A DNA stretch of 64,000 bases from TMED14 sp963925545 (lineage in GTDB: Bacteria; Bacteroidota; Bacteroidia; Flavobacteriales; Schleiferiaceae): the NCBI GenBank assembly GCA_963925545.1, contig CAWUSA010000008.1:19519-83518 (forward strand), read 5' to 3'. The notes beneath the pieces are model-generated. The model saw only the letters and a list, made by a program, of their open reading frames with translations, had not been told where the DNA came from and did not search any database. The translations under genes were made by a program, and so were the position numbers. Numbering within the stretch: position 1 is the first letter of the stretch; each line of letters opens with the position of its first letter. Of this stretch, positions 35,031 to 43,872 are shown one piece after another.

Positions 35031-36101
35031 TTAGCTGATCTTCAGTTTGAGGCTTTGGTAGATGTCAAAGATTGCCTGTGCAACGACATCAGACCTGAAG
35101 TTGGTTTGTGCAATGGGTGACTGGCCGGGTTTTGCCTGAGCCAAATGCTCAACCAAATCTTGGATATCATCACTGGACCCCTCTCTGAAAGTGACATGTG
35201 CAGGGTCGTACACCGTTTCGGGCCCCTGACATTGTGTTGCTATGACGCTTAGGCCACGCTCAAGCGCCTCCCCAATCACCATGGCAAAGGTTTCTCTTTC
35301 GCTGTTGACCACCAAGATGTCATGCTGACACATGATTTCCTGCACTTGGTCAGGCGTCTTTCGACCACCGTGACTGATGCCTGAAGGATTGCGGGCAATG
35401 GCCTTGAGAAGGTCTGCGGCCAATGGTCCATCACCGATCAAGGTGAGTTGATCTTCTGCGTGTGCTTTTTGATGTTGTTGAAAGGCCGTAATCAAGTTTT
35501 CGATGCCTTTGATCTTCACCCAATCACCCACATGCAAAAATCGCCTGCCCTTGATCGCGTGTTCGCGATGGCATTGCGATGGGTCAATTACATTAGGTAT
35601 CACCTTACAGGGGGCAAGGCGGGCAATGGCCGTTGCAAGTGGTTGGGAAACAGCCATGCGGGCATGGGCGAGTCGGATGGTCCATTTGGCGCCAGAAGGC
35701 ACATCAGTAAGACCTTTACTAAGCCAATGCGATTGGTGCTCAGTGACGATGCGCTTGATGCGATGACCATGGGCCATGTGTAGCCTGAAGCTCAAGTAGG
35801 CAGTGTCACCAGCGGCGCCATGCATGTGAACGGCATCAGGTATGCCATTCTCAGCAATCCAGGCCAGGACCAGGCCTGATTTCTTTTCCCAATGTTGCCA
35901 TCCAGCGGCGGCTTTGACGGATTGCACTTGGACGCCATGCCAAGTTGTATGCACATCCAAATCAGCGAACACGATGACTGATTGCTTGATGTCCTGGTGG
36001 TCAGCCAGAGCTTTCACGTGTTTTTGGATGAAGCTTCCATGCTGAGGGTCACCAGCATGGGGCCACATCCTGACGATGTGAAGAATGCTTGTTTGATGCA
36101 T
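35031..36101 (-). CDS. GT4 family glycosyltransferase
   Basis: 356 residues. GT-B fold: SILHIVRMWPHAGDPQHGSF at the N-terminus, RRFLHVGDWVKIKGIENLI starting the donor-binding half, and the ExxxxxxxE-type segment NSERETFAMVIGEALERG. Acceptor and donor are unknown. It is not BshA by its N-terminal sequence, although it converges on bshB1. The start at 36101 (MHQTSILH) is preferred to 36143; the upstream region has only a weak -7-like GTTCTTTG, four bases before the ATG. Confidence 0.86.
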   Translation of the reverse strand: MHQTSILHIVRMWPHAGDPQHGSFIQKHVKALADHQDIKQSVIVFADLDVHTTWHGVQVQSVKAAAGWQHWEKKSGLVLAWIAENGIPDAVHMHGAAGDTAYLSFRLHMAHGHRIKRIVTEHQSHWLSKGLTDVPSGAKWTIRLAHARMAVSQPLATAIARLAPCKVIPNVIDPSQCHREHAIKGRRFLHVGDWVKIKGIENLITAFQQHQKAHAEDQLTLIGDGPLAADLLKAIARNPSGISHGGRKTPDQVQEIMCQHDILVVNSERETFAMVIGEALERGLSVIATQCQGPETVYDPAHVTFREGSSDDIQDLVEHLAQAKPGQSPIAQTNFRSDVVAQAIFDIYQSLKLKIS

Positions 36102-36168
36102 GTTGCAAAGAACGGAGATTTCTTCTTTGCAATATTCAATCACGTTGGAAATTCAAGAACTCCTTGCA

Positions 36169-36176
36169 TATCTTTG
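36169..36176 (+). promoter_or_regulatory. -7 box of tRNA-His
   Basis: TATCTTTG with TTG at 36145-36147 and a 21-base spacer. It stands 12 bases before the mature tRNA 5' end and matches the Bacteroidota promoter well. Confidence 0.75.
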
Positions 36177-36188
36177 CCGCCTTCAAAT

Positions 36189-36266
36189 GGTGGTTGTAGC
36201 TCAGTTGGTTAGAGCGCCTGGTTGTGGTCCAGGAGGTCGTGGGTTCGAGACCCATCTTCCACCCCA
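36189..36266 (+). tRNA. tRNA-His (GTG anticodon)
   Basis: D arm GCTC/GAGC, anticodon arm CCTGG-TTGTGGT-CCAGG with GTG at 36224-36226, T arm GTGGG-TTCGAGA-CCCAT, and an encoded CCA at 36264-36266. The extra G at 36189 pairs with C73, the identity element of tRNA-His. In the acceptor stem positions 5:68 and 6:67 read as U-U mismatches. It is followed by a terminator. Confidence 0.92.
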
Positions 36267-36276
36267 GAGAATGGAA

Positions 36277-36301
36277 GCCCTGCAGCAATGCGGGGCTTTT
36301 T
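36277..36301 (+). terminator. Intrinsic terminator after tRNA-His
   Basis: GCCCTGCA (36277-36284) pairs with TGCGGGGC (36289-36296, one G-U) around a GCAA tetraloop, followed by TTTTT. Confidence 0.9.
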
Positions 36302-36460
36302 CATTGCTCAATACCTCAAAGTCACCTTGCGCCATGCGCTAAATCCTGTTTTCTTTGCTCGCTGCTGTCAGTGACAGGCCCTAATCAATCGAAGAATCCT
36401 GGTTAATTGTGTTTTATGGAATAGGTTTCACGCGGATGGGCGAAGTCATCCTTGATTGCC

Positions 36461-36468
36461 TAGATTTG
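36461..36468 (+). promoter_or_regulatory. -7 box of KAS III gene
   Basis: TAGATTTG, 20 bases before the ATG at 36489. Confidence 0.62.
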
Positions 36469-36488
36469 ATTACCTAAATTCCCATTGC

Positions 36489-37544
36489 ATGTTCTTCAGG
36501 AAAAACAAACCAGCCCCATCATCGACAGGGTACTCATCGTACATCTCTGGCGTGGGACATTTTGTGCCACCACGCGTTGTGACCAATGATGATTTAACAC
36601 AGTACATGGACACCAACGATGCGTGGATCCGCGAGCGAACGGGCATTGAGTCCCGTCACTGGGTTGAAGAAGGTGATGGTAATACCACGTCAACCATGGG
36701 CGCTGCAGCGGCAAAAATAGCCATGGAGCGGGCAGGGGTAGGTCCTAAGGATATTGACCATGTGATCTTTGCGACCCTGAGTCCGGATTACTACTTTCCT
36801 GGCTGTGGTGTTCAGGTTCAAGAGATACTTGGTCTAGACACGGTGGGCGCATTGGACGTTCGCAACCAGTGCTCAGGCTTTGTGTATGCCGTGAGTGTGG
36901 CAGATCAATTCATCAAGACGGGCATGTACAAAAACATCCTTGTCATTGGTTCAGAGCTTCAGTCTGGTGGCCTTAATCTCAGCACAGAAGGGCGTGGCAC
37001 AGCAATCATCTTTGGTGATGGTGCGGGCGCGATAATCTTGTCCCGATCGGACAATCCAGAGGAAAGCGCCATCATGAGCAGTCATTTGCATTCCCAAGGT
37101 AAGCACGCCTTGGAGCTGGCAGTGGAACTTCCAAGTTCTTTGTATCCTTTGTCTAAAATCCTTGAAACACTGAATCAAGGGGAGGTGCCAACAGGGATTT
37201 ACCCCCACATGAATGGCAACTTTGTCTTTCGCAATGCGGTGATTCGCTTTGGTGAAGTCATCAAAGAAACCTTGAAGGCGCACAACCTCTCTGCATCAGA
37301 TTTGGATTTATTCATCCCCCATCAGGCCAATTTGCGGATTTCACAATTCATTCAAAAACGCATGAAATTATCTGACAATCAGGTATTTAACAATATTCAA
37401 TCTAAGGGCAATACCACGGCGGCATCCATTCCTATCGCCTTGAGTGAGGCCTGGGAGCAGGGAAAATTGAAGCGAGGAGATAAGGTGCTGTTGGCAGCCT
37501 TTGGCTCAGGATTCACCTGGGGTTCTGTCATCATGCGTTGGTGA
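36489..37544 (+). CDS. Beta-ketoacyl-ACP synthase III (FabH-like)
   Basis: 351 residues. KAS III triad: Cys in DVRNQCSGFVYAVS near residue 128, His in LFIPHQANLRI near 276, and Asn in NIQSKGNTTAASIPIAL near 306. YISGVGHFVPPRVVTNDDL and WIRERTGIESRHW are the usual N-terminal segments. FabH starts fatty acid synthesis from acetyl-CoA and malonyl-ACP. No acpP or fab genes adjoin it, so a specialised condensing enzyme (for example for branched or aryl primers) is possible. The ATG at 36489 follows its own promoter. Confidence 0.9.
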   Translation: MFFRKNKPAPSSTGYSSYISGVGHFVPPRVVTNDDLTQYMDTNDAWIRERTGIESRHWVEEGDGNTTSTMGAAAAKIAMERAGVGPKDIDHVIFATLSPDYYFPGCGVQVQEILGLDTVGALDVRNQCSGFVYAVSVADQFIKTGMYKNILVIGSELQSGGLNLSTEGRGTAIIFGDGAGAIILSRSDNPEESAIMSSHLHSQGKHALELAVELPSSLYPLSKILETLNQGEVPTGIYPHMNGNFVFRNAVIRFGEVIKETLKAHNLSASDLDLFIPHQANLRISQFIQKRMKLSDNQVFNNIQSKGNTTAASIPIALSEAWEQGKLKRGDKVLLAAFGSGFTWGSVIMRW

Positions 37545-37598
37545 ACAACACTGTGCATAAATCCTGAATGGACGGCACAAAGGCTTCATGCATCAGCT

Positions 37599-37606
37599 TA
37601 TTTTTG
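37599..37606 (+). promoter_or_regulatory. -7 box of the LysM/SGNH/MBOAT operon, 4 bases from start codon
   Basis: TATTTTTG, then AATA and the ATG at 37611. It gives the acyl-transfer block its own leaderless promoter. Confidence 0.72.
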
Positions 37607-37610
37607 AATA

Positions 37611-38288
37611 ATGCCACGCTTGAAGCTGTTTTTGCTGTTTTTGCTGACGATTGCCCTTGATGGGCCATTGGGTGCCCTTGACGGGGTGCCCTTGAATAGG
37701 CTGAGTCTAGACATGGAGGCAAGCATTGATGTGTTTGAAAAGCAGGCAGCGTCAGCGCCAATTTACTTGGATACCCGTGCATTGCAAACCATGCGATCCT
37801 ACTTGATTCACGACGATGTGCCACGGCACTCAATTTATGGTTTACACACGGCGTCATTGATGCGCTATGCAGGCATTGTTGATGCCGATTCGAGCACCTG
37901 TTTTGCGGTAGCTCAGACCCTTTGGTCGGATTACTATTGTGAATTCAAGGATTCCTTGGCCGCTAACATGGCTTTTTTGCATTCCCCAACCCATGTCCGA
38001 CGTGAAGGCCTCATCACAGCAAAGGCATGGAATGCCATCAAGGAGGAGGCTTTGATGGTTGCAGGGATGGACGCGCACAACCGCAATGATGGAGCGGATG
38101 AATCACAAGCCTCCGTGGCAGTGGATTTAGCTGATATCCCTTTGTTTGTGTCCTATGTGGTGAAAACAGGTGATAGCCTGTGGAAGATACAGCGCCACTT
38201 CCCTCACATGCACTTGGATGCATTGATACAGGCGAACCATGGTAAGGAAACCATCTACCCTGGTCAAGTCTTGATGATTCCTTTATGA
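37611..38288 (+). CDS. Exported LysM-domain protein
   Basis: 225 residues. A signal peptide (RLKLFLLFLLTIALDG) precedes a region of about 130 residues of no recognised family with two Cys (SSTCFAVAQTLWSDYYCEF). The last 50 residues are a LysM domain (FVSYVVKTGDSLWKIQRHFP, then LIQANHGKETIYPGQVLMIP), which binds peptidoglycan glycan chains. It is the first gene of a four-gene unit with two SGNH proteins and an MBOAT acyltransferase and overlaps the next gene by four bases, suggesting it positions this machinery at the cell wall. Confidence 0.85.
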   Translation: MPRLKLFLLFLLTIALDGPLGALDGVPLNRLSLDMEASIDVFEKQAASAPIYLDTRALQTMRSYLIHDDVPRHSIYGLHTASLMRYAGIVDADSSTCFAVAQTLWSDYYCEFKDSLAANMAFLHSPTHVRREGLITAKAWNAIKEEALMVAGMDAHNRNDGADESQASVAVDLADIPLFVSYVVKTGDSLWKIQRHFPHMHLDALIQANHGKETIYPGQVLMIPL

Positions 38289-39757
38289 AAAATAATGCAA
38301 ACCTTCCCGGTGGGTCGGCAGCTGCATTTATTGCGACCCTGCTCCTGGCTTTTGGCTTGATTTCCTATGTGAATCCCCAATCGAGTTATGTGTTGTTTGG
38401 CAATGTGGTTTTTCATGTGCCTCAGTGGGACCCATTGGGTGAGCGCAGTGGCAGTGATGCAGTAGACGCCATGGTCATTGAAGCCATTGCAGTGATGGAT
38501 ACCAATGTGGTTCTGGATGTGAAAGAGCCATTGGCACCCTTCAAATCAACACCCCTTGTTGAGCAATCCCCCAATTTGCCCGTGGTTAAACTGCCTGCGC
38601 CCGGTCCCGGTCAATTGCTGTTCAAAGAGTCGTCATCTGGATGGGTCAAGTTTGCGGCAGCCTTGCATCGAGTGAAGCCACAAGGTGATCCCCTGCGGAT
38701 CATCCATTATGGGGATTCGCAAATTGAAGGGGACCGCATGACAGGTTTGCTGCGCAGTTATTTCCAAAGCCGCTACGGTGGAACGGGTCCAGGTATGCAG
38801 CCCCTAGCGCCCTTTGTGCCCCATGCGGCAGTGAAGCATGAGACAGTTGGAACGTGGCATCGCTATGTAAGTTTTGGCCGCAGGGATCAACGGTTGACAT
38901 CGGGCAAGTATGGCAGCCGAGGGGTTGCGCACACCTACATGCATGACAGCAGCCGGAAAGAGGGCTTTGATGCCGTGGCGCATTTTCAATCCAGGGGTTG
39001 GGGCAGCCGGTCCTTTCGCAGTTACCGCCGAGTGACCTTGTCACATGGGCCCATCACTGAACCCTTTGAGTTGTCGGTGTTTAGCCATGACAGCCTGTGG
39101 CAGTCAGGTTTCATGGAGCCAGGTCCAGCTGGTCACATCGTTTTGGAGTCAAAACAACCCATTTCAAATGTATCATTGGCATTCAAAGGACCTAGCCCGG
39201 TATTGAACCATGTGAGTCTGGATGGCATGGGTGGCGTGGCAGTTGACAATGTAGCCATGCGCGGATCGTCTGGCTACACGTTCACGTTCATGGATGAGGC
39301 GCACTTTGGTAACAGCTTGAAGGCTAGCAATGTGGGCTTGATCATCTTGCAGTTCGGGGGCAACAGCATCCCATACATTGATTCTGAGGCAAAGGCCAAG
39401 ACCTATGGTCGAAAAATTCAACGGCAAATCCAACTCTTCAAGCGCTTGTTGCCAGAAGCAGACATCTTGTTGGTTGGCCCCAGCGACATGGCAAACAAGG
39501 AGGGGTTGGCCTGGGTGAGTTACCCCTTTGTGGCCTCTGTCAGGGATGCAATGCAAGGGGCAGCCATGGCTGAAGGTATTGCCTATTTTGACATGCTAGA
39601 GCTGATGGGGGGTGTTGGCAGCATGTCCATATGGGCAACAATGAAGCCACCGTTGGCGGGGCCAGACCACATCCACTTTACCTCAGCTGGCGCTCGGTTG
39701 GTAGGCAAAGCCTTGGTGAAGGCTATTGACAATGAATTGGCACGCCATGCGCATTGA
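38285..39757 (+). CDS. Membrane-anchored SGNH-fold hydrolase/acyltransferase-like protein
   Basis: 490 residues. One N-terminal membrane helix (AAFIATLLLAFGLISYV), a Pro-rich linker, then an SGNH domain: block I IIHYGDSQIEGDRMTGLL with nucleophile Ser near residue 144, block III ILQFGGNSIPYI with Gly/Asn near 358, and block V GPDHIHFTSAG with the Asp-x-x-His pair near 462. SGNH proteins next to MBOAT genes (PatB, AlgJ, AlgX) move acyl groups onto, or off, exported polysaccharides. Acceptor unknown. Overlaps its upstream neighbour by four bases and the next gene by about ten. Confidence 0.85.
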   Translation: MKNNANLPGGSAAAFIATLLLAFGLISYVNPQSSYVLFGNVVFHVPQWDPLGERSGSDAVDAMVIEAIAVMDTNVVLDVKEPLAPFKSTPLVEQSPNLPVVKLPAPGPGQLLFKESSSGWVKFAAALHRVKPQGDPLRIIHYGDSQIEGDRMTGLLRSYFQSRYGGTGPGMQPLAPFVPHAAVKHETVGTWHRYVSFGRRDQRLTSGKYGSRGVAHTYMHDSSRKEGFDAVAHFQSRGWGSRSFRSYRRVTLSHGPITEPFELSVFSHDSLWQSGFMEPGPAGHIVLESKQPISNVSLAFKGPSPVLNHVSLDGMGGVAVDNVAMRGSSGYTFTFMDEAHFGNSLKASNVGLIILQFGGNSIPYIDSEAKAKTYGRKIQRQIQLFKRLLPEADILLVGPSDMANKEGLAWVSYPFVASVRDAMQGAAMAEGIAYFDMLELMGGVGSMSIWATMKPPLAGPDHIHFTSAGARLVGKALVKAIDNELARHAH

Positions 39758-40976
39758 ACGACAGATGATCTGGGTGGCCTTGATTGGCTTGCTACCTTTT
39801 GGCGGGCGTCTTGACGCACAACCCATTGCGCTGAGATCATTGCCATCCACCATGCCCATTCCTGCAAGGCCTAATCAGCTGGATTTTCCATCGGGAGCCA
39901 AGCAATTTGACCCTGTGTGGCAGAAGATGGACACATTGATTTTTAAGGGCAAGGGGCATGTTAACATGGTTCATGTGGGAGGTTCCCATGTGCAGGCAGG
40001 TCTGCTTACGGATGCCATCCGCTACCGCTTGCAGTCTATGGCGCCTGGGCTGTCGGGAGAACGGGGCTTTTTCTTTCCCTACAAGGTGGCTCAGACCAAC
40101 AACCCCGCTTCCTACCGGGTCAGCTACACTGGAGAGTGGACCGGTCAACGTTGTTCCGTCCCCTACCACAAAGGACCATGGGGTGTGTCAGGGATACGAG
40201 CTTGGACAATTGATAGCCTAGCAACGGTGCAAGTGCATGGCAGGGAAGAGGCCCTCCAATTCAACCATTTGCGCGTCTTCTCTGCGCCTTCGGATAGCTC
40301 CTATGCTGTGAACATATTGGGAGACCCTGACACCTCATGGTACAATGCCTCCTTACAGGCCTATGAAGCTCGGTGGGAAACACTGCAGGACAGCATTGAG
40401 TTTGCCTTGCAATCAAGTGATTCCACCCATTGGTTTTCCTTGGAGGGTCTGCAAGTCTTACGGGACAACATTGGCATTCGGTACCATGCAATTGGCACCA
40501 ATGGCGCAGCCACACACAGCTACCTGAAATGTGAGCGATTTGTGGATCAGCTCCATGCATTTCCCCCTGATTTAGTGATTTGGGGATTGGGCATCAATGA
40601 TGCCTACAAGCGGATTGGGCATTTTGATACCGTCGCCTATGAACAGCATTACGATAGCTTGGTTGCTTGGGTACAAAAGGTGAACCCCCATGCAGCCTTT
40701 ATTTGGGTGACCAACAATGACAGCAAGTACAAGGGCAACTACAACCCCCATGGAGAAATGGTTCAGCGCGTGATGCGGCGATTGGCCCGAAAGCACGGTG
40801 GTGCGGTGCATGATTTCTACCACATGATGGGTGGCAGCCGTTCCATCAATTTCTGGATTCGCAAAGGCTGGGCAAAAAAGGACGGCATCCACATGACCCA
40901 TGCAGGTTACGCTATACAGGCAGCATGGCTAGCTGAGGCTATTGAATGGTCCTACTTAAATCACTTCAAATCATGA
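39747..40976 (+). CDS. Second exported SGNH-fold protein
   Basis: 409 residues if the ATG at 39747 is used (39732 is also possible). A signal peptide of the form RQMIWVALIGLLPFGGRLDAQ leads into an SGNH domain: block I MVHVGGSHVQAGLLTDAIR (Ser near residue 79), block III VIWGLGINDAY near 282, block V KKDGIHMTHAGYAIQ near 380. Block I is GGSH instead of GDSQ, and overall it is related to, but well diverged from, the preceding gene, so they look like an old duplication with division of labour. It overlaps the MBOAT gene as ATGA. Confidence 0.85.
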   Translation: MRIERQMIWVALIGLLPFGGRLDAQPIALRSLPSTMPIPARPNQLDFPSGAKQFDPVWQKMDTLIFKGKGHVNMVHVGGSHVQAGLLTDAIRYRLQSMAPGLSGERGFFFPYKVAQTNNPASYRVSYTGEWTGQRCSVPYHKGPWGVSGIRAWTIDSLATVQVHGREEALQFNHLRVFSAPSDSSYAVNILGDPDTSWYNASLQAYEARWETLQDSIEFALQSSDSTHWFSLEGLQVLRDNIGIRYHAIGTNGAATHSYLKCERFVDQLHAFPPDLVIWGLGINDAYKRIGHFDTVAYEQHYDSLVAWVQKVNPHAAFIWVTNNDSKYKGNYNPHGEMVQRVMRRLARKHGGAVHDFYHMMGGSRSINFWIRKGWAKKDGIHMTHAGYAIQAAWLAEAIEWSYLNHFKS

Positions 40977-42631
40977 TGGATTGGTTGTTTGATTTACTGC
41001 GGTATGACCCCCAGGCTCCCCTGTTGTTTGTGGATCTGTTTTTTTGGGGCTTCTTTGCTGTGTCCTTGCTTGGCTTAGCTTTTCTTCAGCGAAAAATGGC
41101 CATGCGCAATGCCTACCTCTTTGCCATCAGTTTGTTCTTTTATTACAAGGTCAGTGGCCTCTTTTTGTTGTTGTTGGTTTTCAGCACGGTATCGGATTAT
41201 TTGATTGGTCATGCCATGCATCGGACCGACACAACATGGAAGCGGAAAATGTGGCTCTTTGCCTCGGTATTTGTGAACCTTGGTTTGCTGTTTTACTTTA
41301 AGTATGCCTATTTCCTTGCAGATTTCTTTTCGGATGCCTTTGGGTTATTGTGGGAGCCAAAGCCCTACATGGCTATTTGGAGCAATGCCACCTTTGGCTC
41401 TGACTTTGTTGAGACAGCCATCATCTTGCCCGTGGGGATCTCATTCTACACCTTCCAGTGCTTGAGTTACACCATTGACCTCTACCGCAAGAAAATTGAA
41501 CCGGTCAATCGGGTGCTGGATTTCGGGTTTTTTGTCAGTTTCTTTCCGCAATTGGTGGCCGGTCCAATTGTGCGTGCCTCGGAGTTTTTGCCACAGCTGT
41601 ACAAGGAAACGAAGCTCACCAAGGCTGCTTTTGGTCTTGGCCTGTTTTGGATACTCAATGGCTTGATAAAGAAAATGGTCTTGGCTGATTATGTGGCAAG
41701 CAATTTTGCAGACAGGGTCTTTGCACAGCCCACCCTGTACTCAGGCCTGGAGTGCATCATGGCACTCTTTGCCTATTCGCTGCAGGTCTATGCAGACTTT
41801 AGTGGGTATACGGATGTGGCCATTGGTGTGGCCATGTTGATGGGATTCACGCTGACCAAAAACTTCAATTCACCCTACAAAGCAACATCAGTCTCTGATT
41901 ATTGGCGCCGTTGGCATATCTCATTGAGTTCCTGGCTAAGGGACTATTTGTACATCCCCTTAGGCGGTAATCGAGAGGGATCATTGGCCACCTATGTGTT
42001 GATTTTTCTTGCTGCTGTGGTGCTGAGTATTATGTCAGACACCTGGTTGGTGCCTGTCGGCATGGCTTTGTTGTTGGTCATGGTTTATGCATTGGCCCGT
42101 TGGGTGACAGCGTTTCGCCAATGGCTCAACACCAACATCAACATCATGTTGACCATGCTGCTTGGTGGTTGGTGGCATGGCGCCTCATGGAACTTTGTGA
42201 CTTGGGGTGGCTTGAATGGCTTGGGGCTGGTTGTGTACAAGTTGTGGAAGCAAATCAGGCCTTGGACACCTCAAAGCAATGTTTTTGCCAGGGTGTGGGC
42301 CATTGCCATCACCTTGACATTTATCACCTTCACCAGAGCTTGGTTCCGTGCGCCTGGTTGGGATGAAGCCATCAGTATCCTGACGCGATCTTGGACAGCC
42401 TTTGATGCCTCATTGACGGGGGATATTCTCCAGGGTTTCTGGAAGCCCTTTGCTGTGATGCTTGTAGGCTACCTCATCCACTGGATTCCGGAAACCATGA
42501 AGCATGCTTACAGACAGGGCTTTGCTCATGCCCCTTGGTATGTACAGTGGTCCCTAGCATTTGGCGTCATGCTCTTCGTGTTTCAGTCCATGTCAGCTGG
42601 CAGCCAGCCCTTCATCTATTTCCAATTTTAA
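40973..42631 (+). CDS. MBOAT family membrane-bound O-acyltransferase (PatA/AlgI-like)
   Basis: 552 residues with about 11-12 membrane helices. AlgI-type signatures: LPVGISFYTFQCLSYTIDLY, FFPQLVAGPIVRASEFLPQL, YWRRWHISLSSWLRDYLYIP and the catalytic-His segment GGWWHGASWNFVTWGGLNG near residue 400. These proteins carry acyl groups across the inner membrane for O-acylation of alginate, peptidoglycan (PatA) or other glycans. The two preceding SGNH genes are the expected periplasmic partners. Its 3' end overlaps the convergent transglycosylase gene by 20 bases. Confidence 0.93.
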   Translation: MMDWLFDLLRYDPQAPLLFVDLFFWGFFAVSLLGLAFLQRKMAMRNAYLFAISLFFYYKVSGLFLLLLVFSTVSDYLIGHAMHRTDTTWKRKMWLFASVFVNLGLLFYFKYAYFLADFFSDAFGLLWEPKPYMAIWSNATFGSDFVETAIILPVGISFYTFQCLSYTIDLYRKKIEPVNRVLDFGFFVSFFPQLVAGPIVRASEFLPQLYKETKLTKAAFGLGLFWILNGLIKKMVLADYVASNFADRVFAQPTLYSGLECIMALFAYSLQVYADFSGYTDVAIGVAMLMGFTLTKNFNSPYKATSVSDYWRRWHISLSSWLRDYLYIPLGGNREGSLATYVLIFLAAVVLSIMSDTWLVPVGMALLLVMVYALARWVTAFRQWLNTNINIMLTMLLGGWWHGASWNFVTWGGLNGLGLVVYKLWKQIRPWTPQSNVFARVWAIAITLTFITFTRAWFRAPGWDEAISILTRSWTAFDASLTGDILQGFWKPFAVMLVGYLIHWIPETMKHAYRQGFAHAPWYVQWSLAFGVMLFVFQSMSAGSQPFIYFQF

Positions 42632-43814
42632 TGTTAGTCTGATTGGCTTTCATAACCATGGCATAGCTGCGGTACAGTTTAGCTCGACGCATGATTCGAC
42701 GCTGATAGAAGGCGCCAGGACCACGGGCAAATTGGTCAACATGACCTTCCCATACGGTAGCCAGGTAGCCTTTTTTTTCTGCCTTCAGTGCCTGCCTACG
42801 AACGGGGGTTGGTCCCGTGTTGTAGGATGCCAGGACAAAGGGCAGTCGTTCGTCTTTTGCTACGCCAAATCGTTCCCAATACCTGTCTAAGAATTTTAAG
42901 TAGGCTAGGGATGCTTCAATGTTCACAAGGGGGTTTTCGAGCTTGCTGGTGTCTGTCCCTAGTCGATAGGCTGTGTTTGGCAGGACTTGCATCAGACCAA
43001 CAGCACCTGCAGATGAAATGATGCTAGCATTGAAACGACTTTCTGTGTAAGCCAATGCCATCAGTGTGTATGGGTCAATGGGGTGGCCATGAAATAGGCT
43101 GTCCATCCCCGTGATATCCACCCCATGACCCATGCCATGGTGACGGAAAAAGGCTTTGTTTCGGCGAGCCAACGGGCTAGATAGGTAGGCGGTCAAGGAT
43201 TGCTGGAGGCTGCTGTCTGAAGGGCTACTGTACCAGCTGATACCGCCTTGCCCGATCAACTGAAGGCTGTCAAGGGGCTGATTGATGAGAAAGTCCGGCC
43301 GCATCAACAGGCTGTCTGTGCTAAAGCGGTACATGTTTGCCTGGTGTGTGAGGATGGTGATGCTGTCGTGCTGCCATAAGCCTGCATAGGTTGGCGCATT
43401 ATTCAGGATGTAAACACTGTCGGCATGGCTGGCGACATGCCACGCACAAGTTCTGATGCGAGAGGTTGTTGCCAGGCCATCGAGGTATTGCTCAGGCAGC
43501 CCACCTATGGCCACATCAACTCGTCCTTGCCTCAATGCCTTCAGTGCAGCATTGGCACTGTGAACACAAACCCATTCGATCACCATTCCTTGTTTTTGAG
43601 CAAAGGCCAAGATTAGTTCAGATTCAAGACCCAGGATTTCACCGCTTTTTAGATGCAGGACACCCAGGTCAGGCAAGACAGCAACCTTGAGGACATGGGG
43701 CTCATTTCCGCCAATGTCCGCATAGAAATGCATGGCTTGCTGGTCGGTTGATGTGCTTTGTTTTCCAACCAAGGAAGCAAGCAGGAGTGCGACAAACCAT
43801 GATTTCCATTGCAT
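42612..43814 (-). CDS. MltF-like lytic transglycosylase with solute-binding domain
   Basis: 400 residues from the ATG at 43814. A signal peptide (SWFVALLLASLVG) precedes a periplasmic solute-binding-like domain (LKVAVLPDLGVLHLKSGEIL, ELILAFAQKQGMVIEWV, GRVDVAIGGLPEQYL) and an SLT domain with catalytic Glu in LMALAYTESRFNASI, then GAVGLMQVLPNTAYRLG and FVLASYNTGPTPV. MltF-type enzymes cleave glycan strands and are controlled by ligands of the solute-binding domain. The long upstream extension to 43931 lies over the divergent miaE promoter and is rejected. Confidence 0.9.
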   Translation of the reverse strand: MQWKSWFVALLLASLVGKQSTSTDQQAMHFYADIGGNEPHVLKVAVLPDLGVLHLKSGEILGLESELILAFAQKQGMVIEWVCVHSANAALKALRQGRVDVAIGGLPEQYLDGLATTSRIRTCAWHVASHADSVYILNNAPTYAGLWQHDSITILTHQANMYRFSTDSLLMRPDFLINQPLDSLQLIGQGGISWYSSPSDSSLQQSLTAYLSSPLARRNKAFFRHHGMGHGVDITGMDSLFHGHPIDPYTLMALAYTESRFNASIISSAGAVGLMQVLPNTAYRLGTDTSKLENPLVNIEASLAYLKFLDRYWERFGVAKDERLPFVLASYNTGPTPVRRQALKAEKKGYLATVWEGHVDQFARGPGAFYQRRIMRRAKLYRSYAMVMKANQTNIKIGNR

Positions 43815-43859
43815 GCTACCAAGTTCGGCACTCAAGCTGTCAAATTGGCCTTCAATCCG

Positions 43860-43867
43860 TATTTTTG
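43860..43867 (+). promoter_or_regulatory. -7 box of miaE-gcvT unit, 5 bases from start codon
   Basis: TATTTTTG, then CCAAC and the ATG at 43873. Confidence 0.72.
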
Positions 43868-43872
43868 CCAAC

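Noticed and set aside
35031..36101. GT4 gene next to bshB1 as a candidate bshA
   Set aside because: It is convergent, not co-transcribed, and its N-terminus lacks the BshA pattern; called only as GT4.
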